This document shows, piece after piece, positions 47,491 through 55,880 of a DNA stretch of 64,000 nucleotides. Made by a program: the position numbers and the translations under genes. The stretch is from RGIG8748 sp045539515 (GTDB taxonomy: Bacteria; Bacillota; Clostridia; UMGS1810), in contig JAZQFN010000047.1 of assembly GCA_045539515.1 (NCBI GenBank), positions 1 to 64,000 of the forward strand. Reading direction: 5' to 3'. The notes beneath the pieces were generated by a model, which had not been told where the DNA came from, searched no databases, and saw only the letters and a program-made list of their open reading frames with translations. The stretch's first letter is position 1. The number at the start of each line of letters is the position of its first letter.

Positions 47491-50400
47491 TTATCGAGAT
47501 GTAATAATAAGTGTATTGGTTTTGGTATCAAGCACAGCATCCTTGACTGTCCGGCTTAAAAACTCATTGGCAGGGACATAAAGTTGATTATCCGAAGGTA
47601 CCGTTTTGTCCTTTAGATTTATTAAAGCTGTGTTTGTTTGCAATATATCAGAGTTTGCAGTATATGTAAATATTTCCTCATCACTTGATATAACAAACTC
47701 ATTACCATTATGATAGTAATTAAAATTGAAAATTTCTGCTAAATTTTTGGCAGTAATCATAATACTTCCGTTTTCTGCCACATATGGGTTTTTGGTAGTG
47801 TATTTGTAATTTCCGTCAAGAATAATGTTGAGCTTACCCTCTACGGCGTGGGATTTTGGAGTGGGTATCTTTATCTGCTCGGTACCCTTTTTTATATTGG
47901 CATAGGGGTCTTCTCCCGATTCAAAGAGAGTCTTTTCTACTTGTCGTACGCGGATATAGTCAAATACAAACTTACCACCGTATACCGAAGTTGATGCTAC
48001 AAAACCGGTTAAATCACTGTGGTCAAGTCCGTCTTCAAAATCTGCTCCGTAAATTACGTTGGTGGTCTGCTTGCCCTCATTTGTCAGTACAACATCTATG
48101 TGGGCATTGTTTTCGGAGTTGAAATTGATAATATATCTTAAAGTATACCAACTGTTATCCGAAAGGATTGCATTTTCCAGAGAACTTTCATCATTGTATC
48201 CATAGTTAAACATGGTTTTTCCGTTTGAAGATGCCACCACAGTGCGGGAAAGCTCTCCCAAAGAACTTTTAAACCCAAAAACTACAGAAGCATAAGGACA
48301 CTCTTCGGGCTTTAAGTACTTATATCTTACGGTAACCTCGGTAATACCTTCCTGAGGTTCAAAATCAAGCCCTGCGTACACGCCATTGTACTTGGAATCA
48401 TAACTTTGGTCATCAAGAATGAGACAATTTTTAGTGTAGCCGGGCAGCACCTCATGCTTTTCTGTATATACATAGTCCTGTGCAGATACTACTCCTTCGG
48501 GAAGGGTTCCTTCTTCTACCAGAGTAAAATCTTCAAACAGCACATCAGTAAAAGCTCCCCTTACAGGTTCCTGCAATTCGTAATCACCTTCATAGTCATA
48601 CATTGGCTTTACAACTGCCATACACACAGAAGCTGTTCCGGGACTCTTTACCATAACTACAGAATCCTTATCCAGAATTCTCGCATATACATACCCCAGT
48701 ACTATAGTGCCATCAGATGGTCCCTTTACTGTAGCAGATGCACCTTCCACTCTTTTAAATCCTGCAAATCTTGCCCAGGAAGAAATATCTGCTTGGGATA
48801 TAATATACACCATTGATTTTCTGGAAAGACCAAATGAATAAAAGTCCACACCAAAACTGCCGGGGTATTTCCATATATCTGCAAGAGTCGGTGTCTGTGA
48901 ATACACGGTGGAGTTGGTGTTCATATAGTAACCTGCACGATTCGTCATATCCCAGCTTGCACGAACCATTTCCCCTTTGGAAATGTCAATACCATCTAAC
49001 GAAAGAATTGCTCCCCAATCGGGATTTCCGTTGGCGTTGGCACCACCCGGGAGTCCGTTTCTGTCTGTAAATACAGATAGTTTCGACTCATTTGTATTGC
49101 TGTTGTACACATCATCGGTTTTCTTTACATCTATAGCATATTGCCATGTAAGAGCAGACATATCCAGATCAGTAAATGTTTTGCTTGCATAATCACCGGT
49201 CGTTCTTTTGTTATTAATTGTAAGAGAATCATATTTTTTTGCGGCAACTTTGTTTAAATCCTTAATAATGCCTGTGTTATCCTTTTCGTAATAAGTTATG
49301 GTATATACCGTTTCCATACCGTATTTGTTGACAACTTTTACATAAGCAGTACCGGGAAAATATTTAGGATTCTCAACAGTCACCTTTTGACCGGGTATTG
49401 CAGACTCAGCATAAATTTCGGGGCACTTTATATTATCAGAGCTTACTCCATAAGTATATTCATGCACCTTGGGATTAAAATTATTTAAAGGTATTCCATC
49501 TACGCTAATGGAAGAAAGCATTGGAGCTTCCGAATTTGGCATAGGCTTTACAAAAGTCATAAGCATTGCTGTATTACCAGGTGTTGTTATTGTAACTTCA
49601 TCACCCTTTTTGAATAAACCGGTGTAAACATATCTATACTTATCGTGAGAATTGTTCATTCTGACAACAGTAATTGCATCTTCGTTATCAAGCACAAACT
49701 TTCTCCACTTATCGGAAGCTTCGTAACCTGTATGTTCTTCGGTAGCAAAAACCATTACTTCGCAATCTTTGTTTAAAGTGAACTTATACAAATCTACATT
49801 ATACTTAATATATAAATCTGCATAAGTCATAGCATCGGAATGAATTGAAGCATTACTTGAAGTTACCCTTGCGCCATCGCTCCATATGGAAGGACCTATA
49901 AAAAGAGTTTCGCTGTCATCAAGCCCCATACCATCGGGATAGCTTACCACTGAACCTGTTGCCACGGACTGCGGACTCACCCCAAGTGAAGTATCTCCTA
50001 AACCTGAACGTCTGGAGTAAACTGTATATGCAGGAAATTTGCCTACAATGGGCTCACCTAAATCACTTTTCAAGGGCAAAGTGTTGTAAACCGTACCGTG
50101 TGTAAGTCCGTCTGCAACAGAATACTGACTGTTACCGGGAATTGTACACAGTTCAAGACCTTTAAGACCCTTGTTCTTGTAATGAACATTGTCTGTAGTT
50201 TCAAAAAGATCTTTCTTGCCCTTGAAAGCAAAATCTTTTGGATTTTCATTAACATAATTTATTGTAATTTCACCTGCAAGCGGTCTTGAGTATCTTTCAT
50301 AGTTAAGAGTATATCCGGAAAAAGCCTGTGACTTGTTTTCGTTTATTCTTGTTGCATAATAGAACTTTATTATCTGTTTTAATCCGTTAACATCCGTTTC

Positions 50401-50922
50401 AACATCGGATATAAAATCAGAGTTATCTATATTAACCTGTACTTCAGGAAAATATTCAAAATTATTTTCGCACAAATTGATGGTATACTCCCCACCAAGC
50501 TCTAAAGAGGCATCGGGTAAATATTCAAATAAATTTTTATCATTTAGTTTTATGGTAATATCATCAGAGTATAATTCTCCCCTACCCGGGGTCTGTGCTT
50601 TTGACAACGGTGTCATAGAGTCTGTCCACAAAAAAGTTTTTACGTTATTGTCATTGTTTTTTATAACAGAAGTTTTAAGATATGAGGCGTTATTTCCGGT
50701 ATCAATATCATACTGAGATACGGTCATACCCTCGGATTCTTGTACAGCGGTAATCAAATTTAAGTTGCCATCTTCATAATTTACATAGGAATATGTGTCA
50801 ATACGTATACGGGCATCATCAAGTTTTGTTTCTTCGTATACGGTTACATATGATGCCAAAGCATCAACACTTAAAAATAAGCTCATCATAAAATTAAGTG
50901 TTATTCTGAAAATTCTGTTCAT
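47491..50922 (-). CDS. Giant secreted glycan-binding-type protein with copper-amine-oxidase-N-like tail
   Basis: A 1143-aa protein with an N-terminal signal sequence (RITLNFMMSLFLSVDALAS). Domains in order: a beta region to about 290; a module copy (about 300-465) with DLYKFTLNKDCEVMVFATEE; a cadherin-like beta-sandwich (about 470-550, LSSISVDGIPLNNFNPKVHE); a second module copy (about 560-770) with VDFYSFGLSRKSMVYIISQ; a lectin-like jelly roll (about 780-1040, VLFEDFTLVEEGTLPEGVV); and a tail (about 1060-1143) like the copper amine oxidase N-terminal stalk domain (SIMITAKNLAEIFNF). The module also occurs three times in the 1014-aa protein at 60705, and lectin plus tail recur in the 401-aa protein at 54641. 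No catalytic motif was found; binding or surface display is inferred. Confidence 0.85.
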   Translation of the reverse strand: MNRIFRITLNFMMSLFLSVDALASYVTVYEETKLDDARIRIDTYSYVNYEDGNLNLITAVQESEGMTVSQYDIDTGNNASYLKTSVIKNNDNNVKTFLWTDSMTPLSKAQTPGRGELYSDDITIKLNDKNLFEYLPDASLELGGEYTINLCENNFEYFPEVQVNIDNSDFISDVETDVNGLKQIIKFYYATRINENKSQAFSGYTLNYERYSRPLAGEITINYVNENPKDFAFKGKKDLFETTDNVHYKNKGLKGLELCTIPGNSQYSVADGLTHGTVYNTLPLKSDLGEPIVGKFPAYTVYSRRSGLGDTSLGVSPQSVATGSVVSYPDGMGLDDSETLFIGPSIWSDGARVTSSNASIHSDAMTYADLYIKYNVDLYKFTLNKDCEVMVFATEEHTGYEASDKWRKFVLDNEDAITVVRMNNSHDKYRYVYTGLFKKGDEVTITTPGNTAMLMTFVKPMPNSEAPMLSSISVDGIPLNNFNPKVHEYTYGVSSDNIKCPEIYAESAIPGQKVTVENPKYFPGTAYVKVVNKYGMETVYTITYYEKDNTGIIKDLNKVAAKKYDSLTINNKRTTGDYASKTFTDLDMSALTWQYAIDVKKTDDVYNSNTNESKLSVFTDRNGLPGGANANGNPDWGAILSLDGIDISKGEMVRASWDMTNRAGYYMNTNSTVYSQTPTLADIWKYPGSFGVDFYSFGLSRKSMVYIISQADISSWARFAGFKRVEGASATVKGPSDGTIVLGYVYARILDKDSVVMVKSPGTASVCMAVVKPMYDYEGDYELQEPVRGAFTDVLFEDFTLVEEGTLPEGVVSAQDYVYTEKHEVLPGYTKNCLILDDQSYDSKYNGVYAGLDFEPQEGITEVTVRYKYLKPEECPYASVVFGFKSSLGELSRTVVASSNGKTMFNYGYNDESSLENAILSDNSWYTLRYIINFNSENNAHIDVVLTNEGKQTTNVIYGADFEDGLDHSDLTGFVASTSVYGGKFVFDYIRVRQVEKTLFESGEDPYANIKKGTEQIKIPTPKSHAVEGKLNIILDGNYKYTTKNPYVAENGSIMITAKNLAEIFNFNYYHNGNEFVISSDEEIFTYTANSDILQTNTALINLKDKTVPSDNQLYVPANEFLSRTVKDAVLDTKTNTLIITSR

Positions 50923-50946
50923 ATTATCGCCTCCAATATGCCGAAA

Positions 50947-50982
50947 GCAGGACCGAAAACTAATAATTATTATCGATCCTGC
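50947..50982 (-). promoter_or_regulatory. Leader hairpin just upstream of the 1143-aa protein gene
   Basis: GCAGGACCG (50947-50955) pairs with CGATCCTGC (50974-50982), nine pairs with one G-U pair in RNA, around an AT-rich loop holding AATAATTATT. It lies about 25 bases before the start codon and next to the ribosome binding site, so it could affect translation or mRNA stability. Confidence 0.5.
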
Positions 50983-51134
50983 CCGACATCAAAATCCTCA
51001 TCGAAAGATATCATATCGAAATGAGAAAGAAATATTTTACTGATTTGTCAAAAATATGATAATTTGAAAAGAGGGGGTTCGATAAGGATTTTATCTATTT
51101 TAATTTGCCGCAAACAAATTAAAACAGCATAATC

Positions 51135-54100
51135 TTATCGCTTTACAAGTCCAAGGTAATCATAGTTCCACATACCCTCCATTGCTTCTACGGCAAGCAC
51201 ATAGCTACCGGGTTCAAGGTATATGTTATTATCACCAATTACATATTTCCAATTTTCGGGAAGAGCACCATAATCTACTGTCTGAGGCAATGCCAAAACA
51301 TAATTTGAACCGTTTATTGCAAAACCTCTTTCAGTAATTTCCTTTTCCCATGCAACGTACTTAACAGCAATATCATAGTAACCTGCTTCTTTGACATTGA
51401 GGGTATAGTAAGCGCTCTCTCCCACTGTGTTGTGAAGCTGAACACCTTTACCGTTTGACAAGAAGGCTCTTGTGGAGTAAATAGCAGCTCCTTGAGGAAA
51501 CTCCGTAGCATCTTCCGCCTCAACCATTACTGCAAGTTTATCTTTTAGTTCATCAACGGTTACACCGCCACCCTGGCCTTTAATGCCTGCAACAACGCTG
51601 GATACAGAACGTAATTCAATTACGTTTTGAGCGTTTGTTGTGGTTACATCCACACTGTCAAGGTATGTTGTCTGTCCTTCCACATATCCGCCATAGCTTG
51701 CACCTTCCGGAATAGTTACAACTTCATATTTACCGTAGGGTACCGTAACCTTGCCGGTATAAAGAGATGTACCGTCACGCCTGGTGTAACCGCTTATTTC
51801 GGTATTTGCACTTTCGACACCATCTACCATTACAGTAACATTCGCCGCAACGGATGTATCCGTTACAATTTCCTTTCCGTTTGCTAACAGAGAGTAGTTA
51901 TCTGCCTGACACTTAAATTCGGCAAATTCGCCGTTATTTGCAATCTCAATGCCCCATGCGGAAGACATAAGGTTACCCTTATCGTCACGTACATCGCTTA
52001 TTCCATTGATGTAATCGGATTTTGAATTTATACTTATTACATTATCAACAATCGTGGAAATTCCAATTTCATCTCTGCCAACAACAACAGAGGCAATTTC
52101 ATCGCACTTGATGAGCTCGGTATCTCCCTCTTTGAGATATGTACCGGACACAAGCATTATACTTTCATCTCTGTAGGCAACAGCTGCACCGGTGAAGGTA
52201 ATATTGCCAGCAACAACCTGTTTACTTTCGTCGGCATTGGTATTTACATATAGTACTGTACCGTCTTCAAACGTCATCTTGACATATTCGTCAAAATACT
52301 GTGTATCAACATATCGTGCCTGAGTTCCTGCCCTGTGAACATCCATGGTTACTATCATCTTGGTTTCATCAAGAGGCTCAGTCTCAAACCATACTCTACG
52401 TTGTACGGGAGAGCTTGCAAAGGAACCTGTGGGATTAATTGTTATCATATCCGACAAAGCAAAGGTATTGTTGTAGTAAGTGGTTATATCCTTGGGATAC
52501 TGAACCATAGTGTCAAGAATTGCAGCACCGTTTGTCATTCTGCATCCGGCAAGTTCTCCACCATCGTAGACTTCCATATCCACTTCGGAATTGAGCCACC
52601 ATTCGTATTTTTCTTCTTTTTCTTCATAAGAATCAAGGTCGTCTATAACCACAAAAATATCGGGACGTATGTAGATGATATGTCTTTCTGCATAATCTAA
52701 GGTTAACGGATACGCCATTGAAGCATCGCCTGTTGCCAGGTCAAAGTCTGTATGGTTTAAAAATGCCGTTATAGCACCTTTTGCAGTAACAGAGTCATCC
52801 TTCTGACCCTTGTTGGTTGCAACTGTTATAGTGTTGTGTGCACCTGTTTTTCTTGTAAAACCAGAATCATGAGCTGTGTGGTATGCATCATAATAACCGC
52901 TTTTGGTTGCAAGTTCCTCACCATATGCCTGAATTATAAACGAATTCTGATCAGGGTGAGAATGGTTAAATGAACCAAAGAAAGAAGATTTCATTGTAAG
53001 CTGAATCTTATCCTTAGAAACAAGGTCATCAGTCATTACTACCCAACCTATATCACTGAATTCATGAGAAAGCGGATAATCTACAGGAACTATAGTATCA
53101 ACCTTGGCACCTTCGGTATTAAGATACATCTGCATTTCGTTGTTATTATAACCATAGTGATCCGCAAGCCATCTGGAAACACCTGCGATTTCCGGGTCAT
53201 CCACATTAGCAGCTATACCGTAAAGAAGCTCATGATAATACTGACTGTATGGACCCTGAATATTGTTATCTGTAGACTGGTCACCAAATGTACCGTATGA
53301 TGTAGGAGATGCTGCATAGAGTGCCCAAAGGTATTCATTCTTCTGCCAGGTCTTCTGATAAAGATCTATAATACCTGCTCGTTTAAATACATCCATAGGG
53401 TCACGATTAGTCTGGCTGGAATACTTCCAGTAAGAGGTACCCTGCCCCCATCCGCCGTCCTGGTTACTCCAAGGTGGCAAGAAAGCAATATACGATGGAA
53501 TAATCTCCTTAAGCCATTTTTCTGCTCTGGGAGTTTCACCATACAAAGCAACACCTGCAACACCAATATAACCGTAGGCTGTCCAACCATGGGAATCATA
53601 GGGTATCTTACGTATCTGACCCACAAGGTATTCCATATCGTCCATGCGCTTAAGCACATGGTCTATTATGGTTTTTCTTTCGCTTTCGGTTGCCACATCC
53701 CAGCACCAGTCTATACCAACTGCAAAATTCAACATAATTTCTCTATGAATCTGGTCCTGATTCTTATAGCTTGTGGCACCATAGGTATCCCACTTACTGC
53801 AGGCTACCATAACATCTATAGCACGTCTTGCATAGCGCTCATCGCCTGTGAGAAGATATGCAAATGCAAGTTTTATGGCAGGGGAATATGCATCGGCAGC
53901 TCTTTGCCAAATCTTATTGCCCCATGCAGGATCTGCAAGCTTTTCTTCAGGTGTAAGATCGGGAATGTTATCGGGAATGTTCAATTCCTTCTGTATTTCT
54001 GCTTCTGCAAATTCAACATAAAACTTCTTAATTGCAGCCGCATTGGAATCACTGTCTGCAAGCGTTCGGAAATTTTCAAGTTCTGCCTTGGTTGTATATA

Positions 54101-54641
54101 CTCTGGGGTGTTCCTTGGGAATTCTTGACATAAGAGTATCAAGATCGGGAACAGTAAATTCATAGGCATCGGGCTGAATCCTGAAACGTCTGGAATCAGA
54201 CCATCCGCCATCTTTGCCGTTTTCGTTAAATCTTACAGACCACCAGTAGTTTACGCCTGTTTCAAATGTGTGTTCAAAGTTATAAAAGTTTGTTGGAATC
54301 TTTTCCTTTTTATATACTATGTTTTCAAGATTCTCATCGGAGCAAACTATAAGATCATAGTAATCTGCTTTGTCGTTATTTGGCCACATAAAATCCGGTG
54401 GATTCTGCTCACTTACATACATTTGCTCCGGTCTGAAGGGAGTATGAGGAGAAAGCATTGTAGCAGGTACATAGAATTCAAATCCTGCATCTGTCCAACC
54501 TTGGTCATATATATTTGGATTATTATAATCATAGTGGGGATATGGTACTATTCTGCCATCTGCTTTGGATGCCAAGGCAGTTACCGACATTGTTAAAAGC
54601 ATACACAATACAAGTATAATGCTTAATATTCTCTTTAACAT
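51135..54641 (-). CDS. Secreted heparinase II/III-like polysaccharide lyase with C-terminal binding domains
   Basis: A 1168-aa secreted enzyme; the signal peptide ends near LASKADG. Residues 40-160 form a beta domain (WPNNDKADYYDLIVCSDENL). Residues 175-500 form an alpha/alpha toroid of the DUF4962/lyase type (KEHPRVYTTKAELENFR, SHGWTAYGYIGVAG). Residues 530-760 are the heparinase II/III beta-sandwich with FGSFNHSHPDQNSF (His560, His562) and candidate tyrosines at 583-584 (SGYYDAY). Residues 1050-1168 resemble a carbohydrate-binding module (MVEAEDATEFPQGAAIYS, ending YDYLGLVKR). Such enzymes beta-eliminate uronate-containing polysaccharides, giving the unsaturated ends that GH88 removes. Its ATG overlaps the preceding stop (TGATG). 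The exact PL family and substrate cannot be fixed by eye. Confidence 0.88.
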   Translation of the reverse strand: MLKRILSIILVLCMLLTMSVTALASKADGRIVPYPHYDYNNPNIYDQGWTDAGFEFYVPATMLSPHTPFRPEQMYVSEQNPPDFMWPNNDKADYYDLIVCSDENLENIVYKKEKIPTNFYNFEHTFETGVNYWWSVRFNENGKDGGWSDSRRFRIQPDAYEFTVPDLDTLMSRIPKEHPRVYTTKAELENFRTLADSDSNAAAIKKFYVEFAEAEIQKELNIPDNIPDLTPEEKLADPAWGNKIWQRAADAYSPAIKLAFAYLLTGDERYARRAIDVMVACSKWDTYGATSYKNQDQIHREIMLNFAVGIDWCWDVATESERKTIIDHVLKRMDDMEYLVGQIRKIPYDSHGWTAYGYIGVAGVALYGETPRAEKWLKEIIPSYIAFLPPWSNQDGGWGQGTSYWKYSSQTNRDPMDVFKRAGIIDLYQKTWQKNEYLWALYAASPTSYGTFGDQSTDNNIQGPYSQYYHELLYGIAANVDDPEIAGVSRWLADHYGYNNNEMQMYLNTEGAKVDTIVPVDYPLSHEFSDIGWVVMTDDLVSKDKIQLTMKSSFFGSFNHSHPDQNSFIIQAYGEELATKSGYYDAYHTAHDSGFTRKTGAHNTITVATNKGQKDDSVTAKGAITAFLNHTDFDLATGDASMAYPLTLDYAERHIIYIRPDIFVVIDDLDSYEEKEEKYEWWLNSEVDMEVYDGGELAGCRMTNGAAILDTMVQYPKDITTYYNNTFALSDMITINPTGSFASSPVQRRVWFETEPLDETKMIVTMDVHRAGTQARYVDTQYFDEYVKMTFEDGTVLYVNTNADESKQVVAGNITFTGAAVAYRDESIMLVSGTYLKEGDTELIKCDEIASVVVGRDEIGISTIVDNVISINSKSDYINGISDVRDDKGNLMSSAWGIEIANNGEFAEFKCQADNYSLLANGKEIVTDTSVAANVTVMVDGVESANTEISGYTRRDGTSLYTGKVTVPYGKYEVVTIPEGASYGGYVEGQTTYLDSVDVTTTNAQNVIELRSVSSVVAGIKGQGGGVTVDELKDKLAVMVEAEDATEFPQGAAIYSTRAFLSNGKGVQLHNTVGESAYYTLNVKEAGYYDIAVKYVAWEKEITERGFAINGSNYVLALPQTVDYGALPENWKYVIGDNNIYLEPGSYVLAVEAMEGMWNYDYLGLVKR

Positions 54642-55846
54642 CAGTTATTTCCCCCTTTCGTAATTAATGCTGTATTTGTATTTACATCATAGCTCATATC
54701 GGCACCGATAGCTCTGCAAAGTGCATCAAGGGGTACGTAGAGCTGATTTCCGCTGACTATCGTAGCATCATTCAAGCTAACCTCTGCTCCATTAACACTT
54801 ATTGCACCTTCATTTTCGCCTAGCACTATCTTTGTGCCACCGGATGTAATGATATGTTCACCATTCTTCCTGGAATAGCCCAAATTAAATATCTCGGCAA
54901 AATTCTTTGCAGTAATCATTACACTTCCGCCATGTGCCACGTAAGGCTTCTTTGATGTGTATTTATATACCCCGTTTAAGGTAATGTTGAGTTTGTTCTT
55001 TACCGGGTGACTTACAGGTATTGGAATCTTTTTCTGAGGTACGCCCTTAATGATATCTGCGTAAGGATCTTTCCCTGAATTTGCAAGAGTTGTTTTAACA
55101 CTACGAACTCTTACATAGTCAATTACATACTTACCACCATACATAGAGGTTTGCAAAGCCACACTATTGATATTCTTATGACTAACACTACTATCACAAT
55201 ATCCTCTCTGGAGCAATACATTTCGGTTTCCGGTTGTTTCATTCCACAAGGTGGCATCTATATGAGCTCCTTCATTTTCGGGATTGAAATCTATTATGTA
55301 TGTGAGAGTGTACCATGCATCGTGATTGATTATTACTCCCTCCATCAGTGCTTCGTCCTCGTAACCGTAGTTAAAACGAGTTCTTCCGTCGGAAGATGCT
55401 ACAGCCACACGAGAAATAAGCCCCTTACCGCTGTTTAAGCCGATAACAAAAGAACAATGTGTACACTCATCAGGTTTTAAGTACTTATAGCGTACTGTTA
55501 TTTCGGTTATACCTTTCTGTGCAGGAAAGTTTATGGTAGCATCAACGCCGCTATATCTCTTATCAAAGGAAATGTCATCAAGTACAAGGCAGTTTTTGGT
55601 ATAACCGGGAAGTACCTCATACTGCTCGGTATATACATTGGTTGCTCCTGGTATTACAGTTTTGGGGAGCTTACCTTTATCAACTTCGGTAAAATCCTCA
55701 AACAAAGCATCGGTTGTTGCACTGCGCACAGGGCCGCTTTTCTTTACGACCGCTTTGGGGTCTTTTCTCATAGGCTCTGCATTTGCTATAGTGAAGAATG
55801 AAAGCACCAATGCAAAAGCCAAAAGAAGTGACAAAATCTTTTTCAT
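54641..55846 (-). CDS. Secreted lectin-like plus copper-amine-oxidase-N-domain protein
   Basis: A 401-aa secreted protein (signal peptide KILSLLLAFALVLSFFTIANA). Residues 45-270 form a jelly-roll domain closely parallel to residues 780-1040 of the 1143-aa protein, sharing ALFEDFTEVDKGKLP-like and YEVLPGYTKNCLVLDD segments. The tail (about 300-401) has the copper amine oxidase N-terminal domain pattern VMITAKNFAEIFNLGYSRKN and LYVPLDALCRAIGADMSYD. The shared layout makes the two genes paralogues. It is translationally coupled to the lyase gene, so it may help hold substrate or the enzyme at the surface; that is inference. Confidence 0.82.
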   Translation of the reverse strand: MKKILSLLLAFALVLSFFTIANAEPMRKDPKAVVKKSGPVRSATTDALFEDFTEVDKGKLPKTVIPGATNVYTEQYEVLPGYTKNCLVLDDISFDKRYSGVDATINFPAQKGITEITVRYKYLKPDECTHCSFVIGLNSGKGLISRVAVASSDGRTRFNYGYEDEALMEGVIINHDAWYTLTYIIDFNPENEGAHIDATLWNETTGNRNVLLQRGYCDSSVSHKNINSVALQTSMYGGKYVIDYVRVRSVKTTLANSGKDPYADIIKGVPQKKIPIPVSHPVKNKLNITLNGVYKYTSKKPYVAHGGSVMITAKNFAEIFNLGYSRKNGEHIITSGGTKIVLGENEGAISVNGAEVSLNDATIVSGNQLYVPLDALCRAIGADMSYDVNTNTALITKGGNN

Positions 55847-55880
55847 TATTATTCCTCCTATCGTAGTAAACTTAAAGGGT

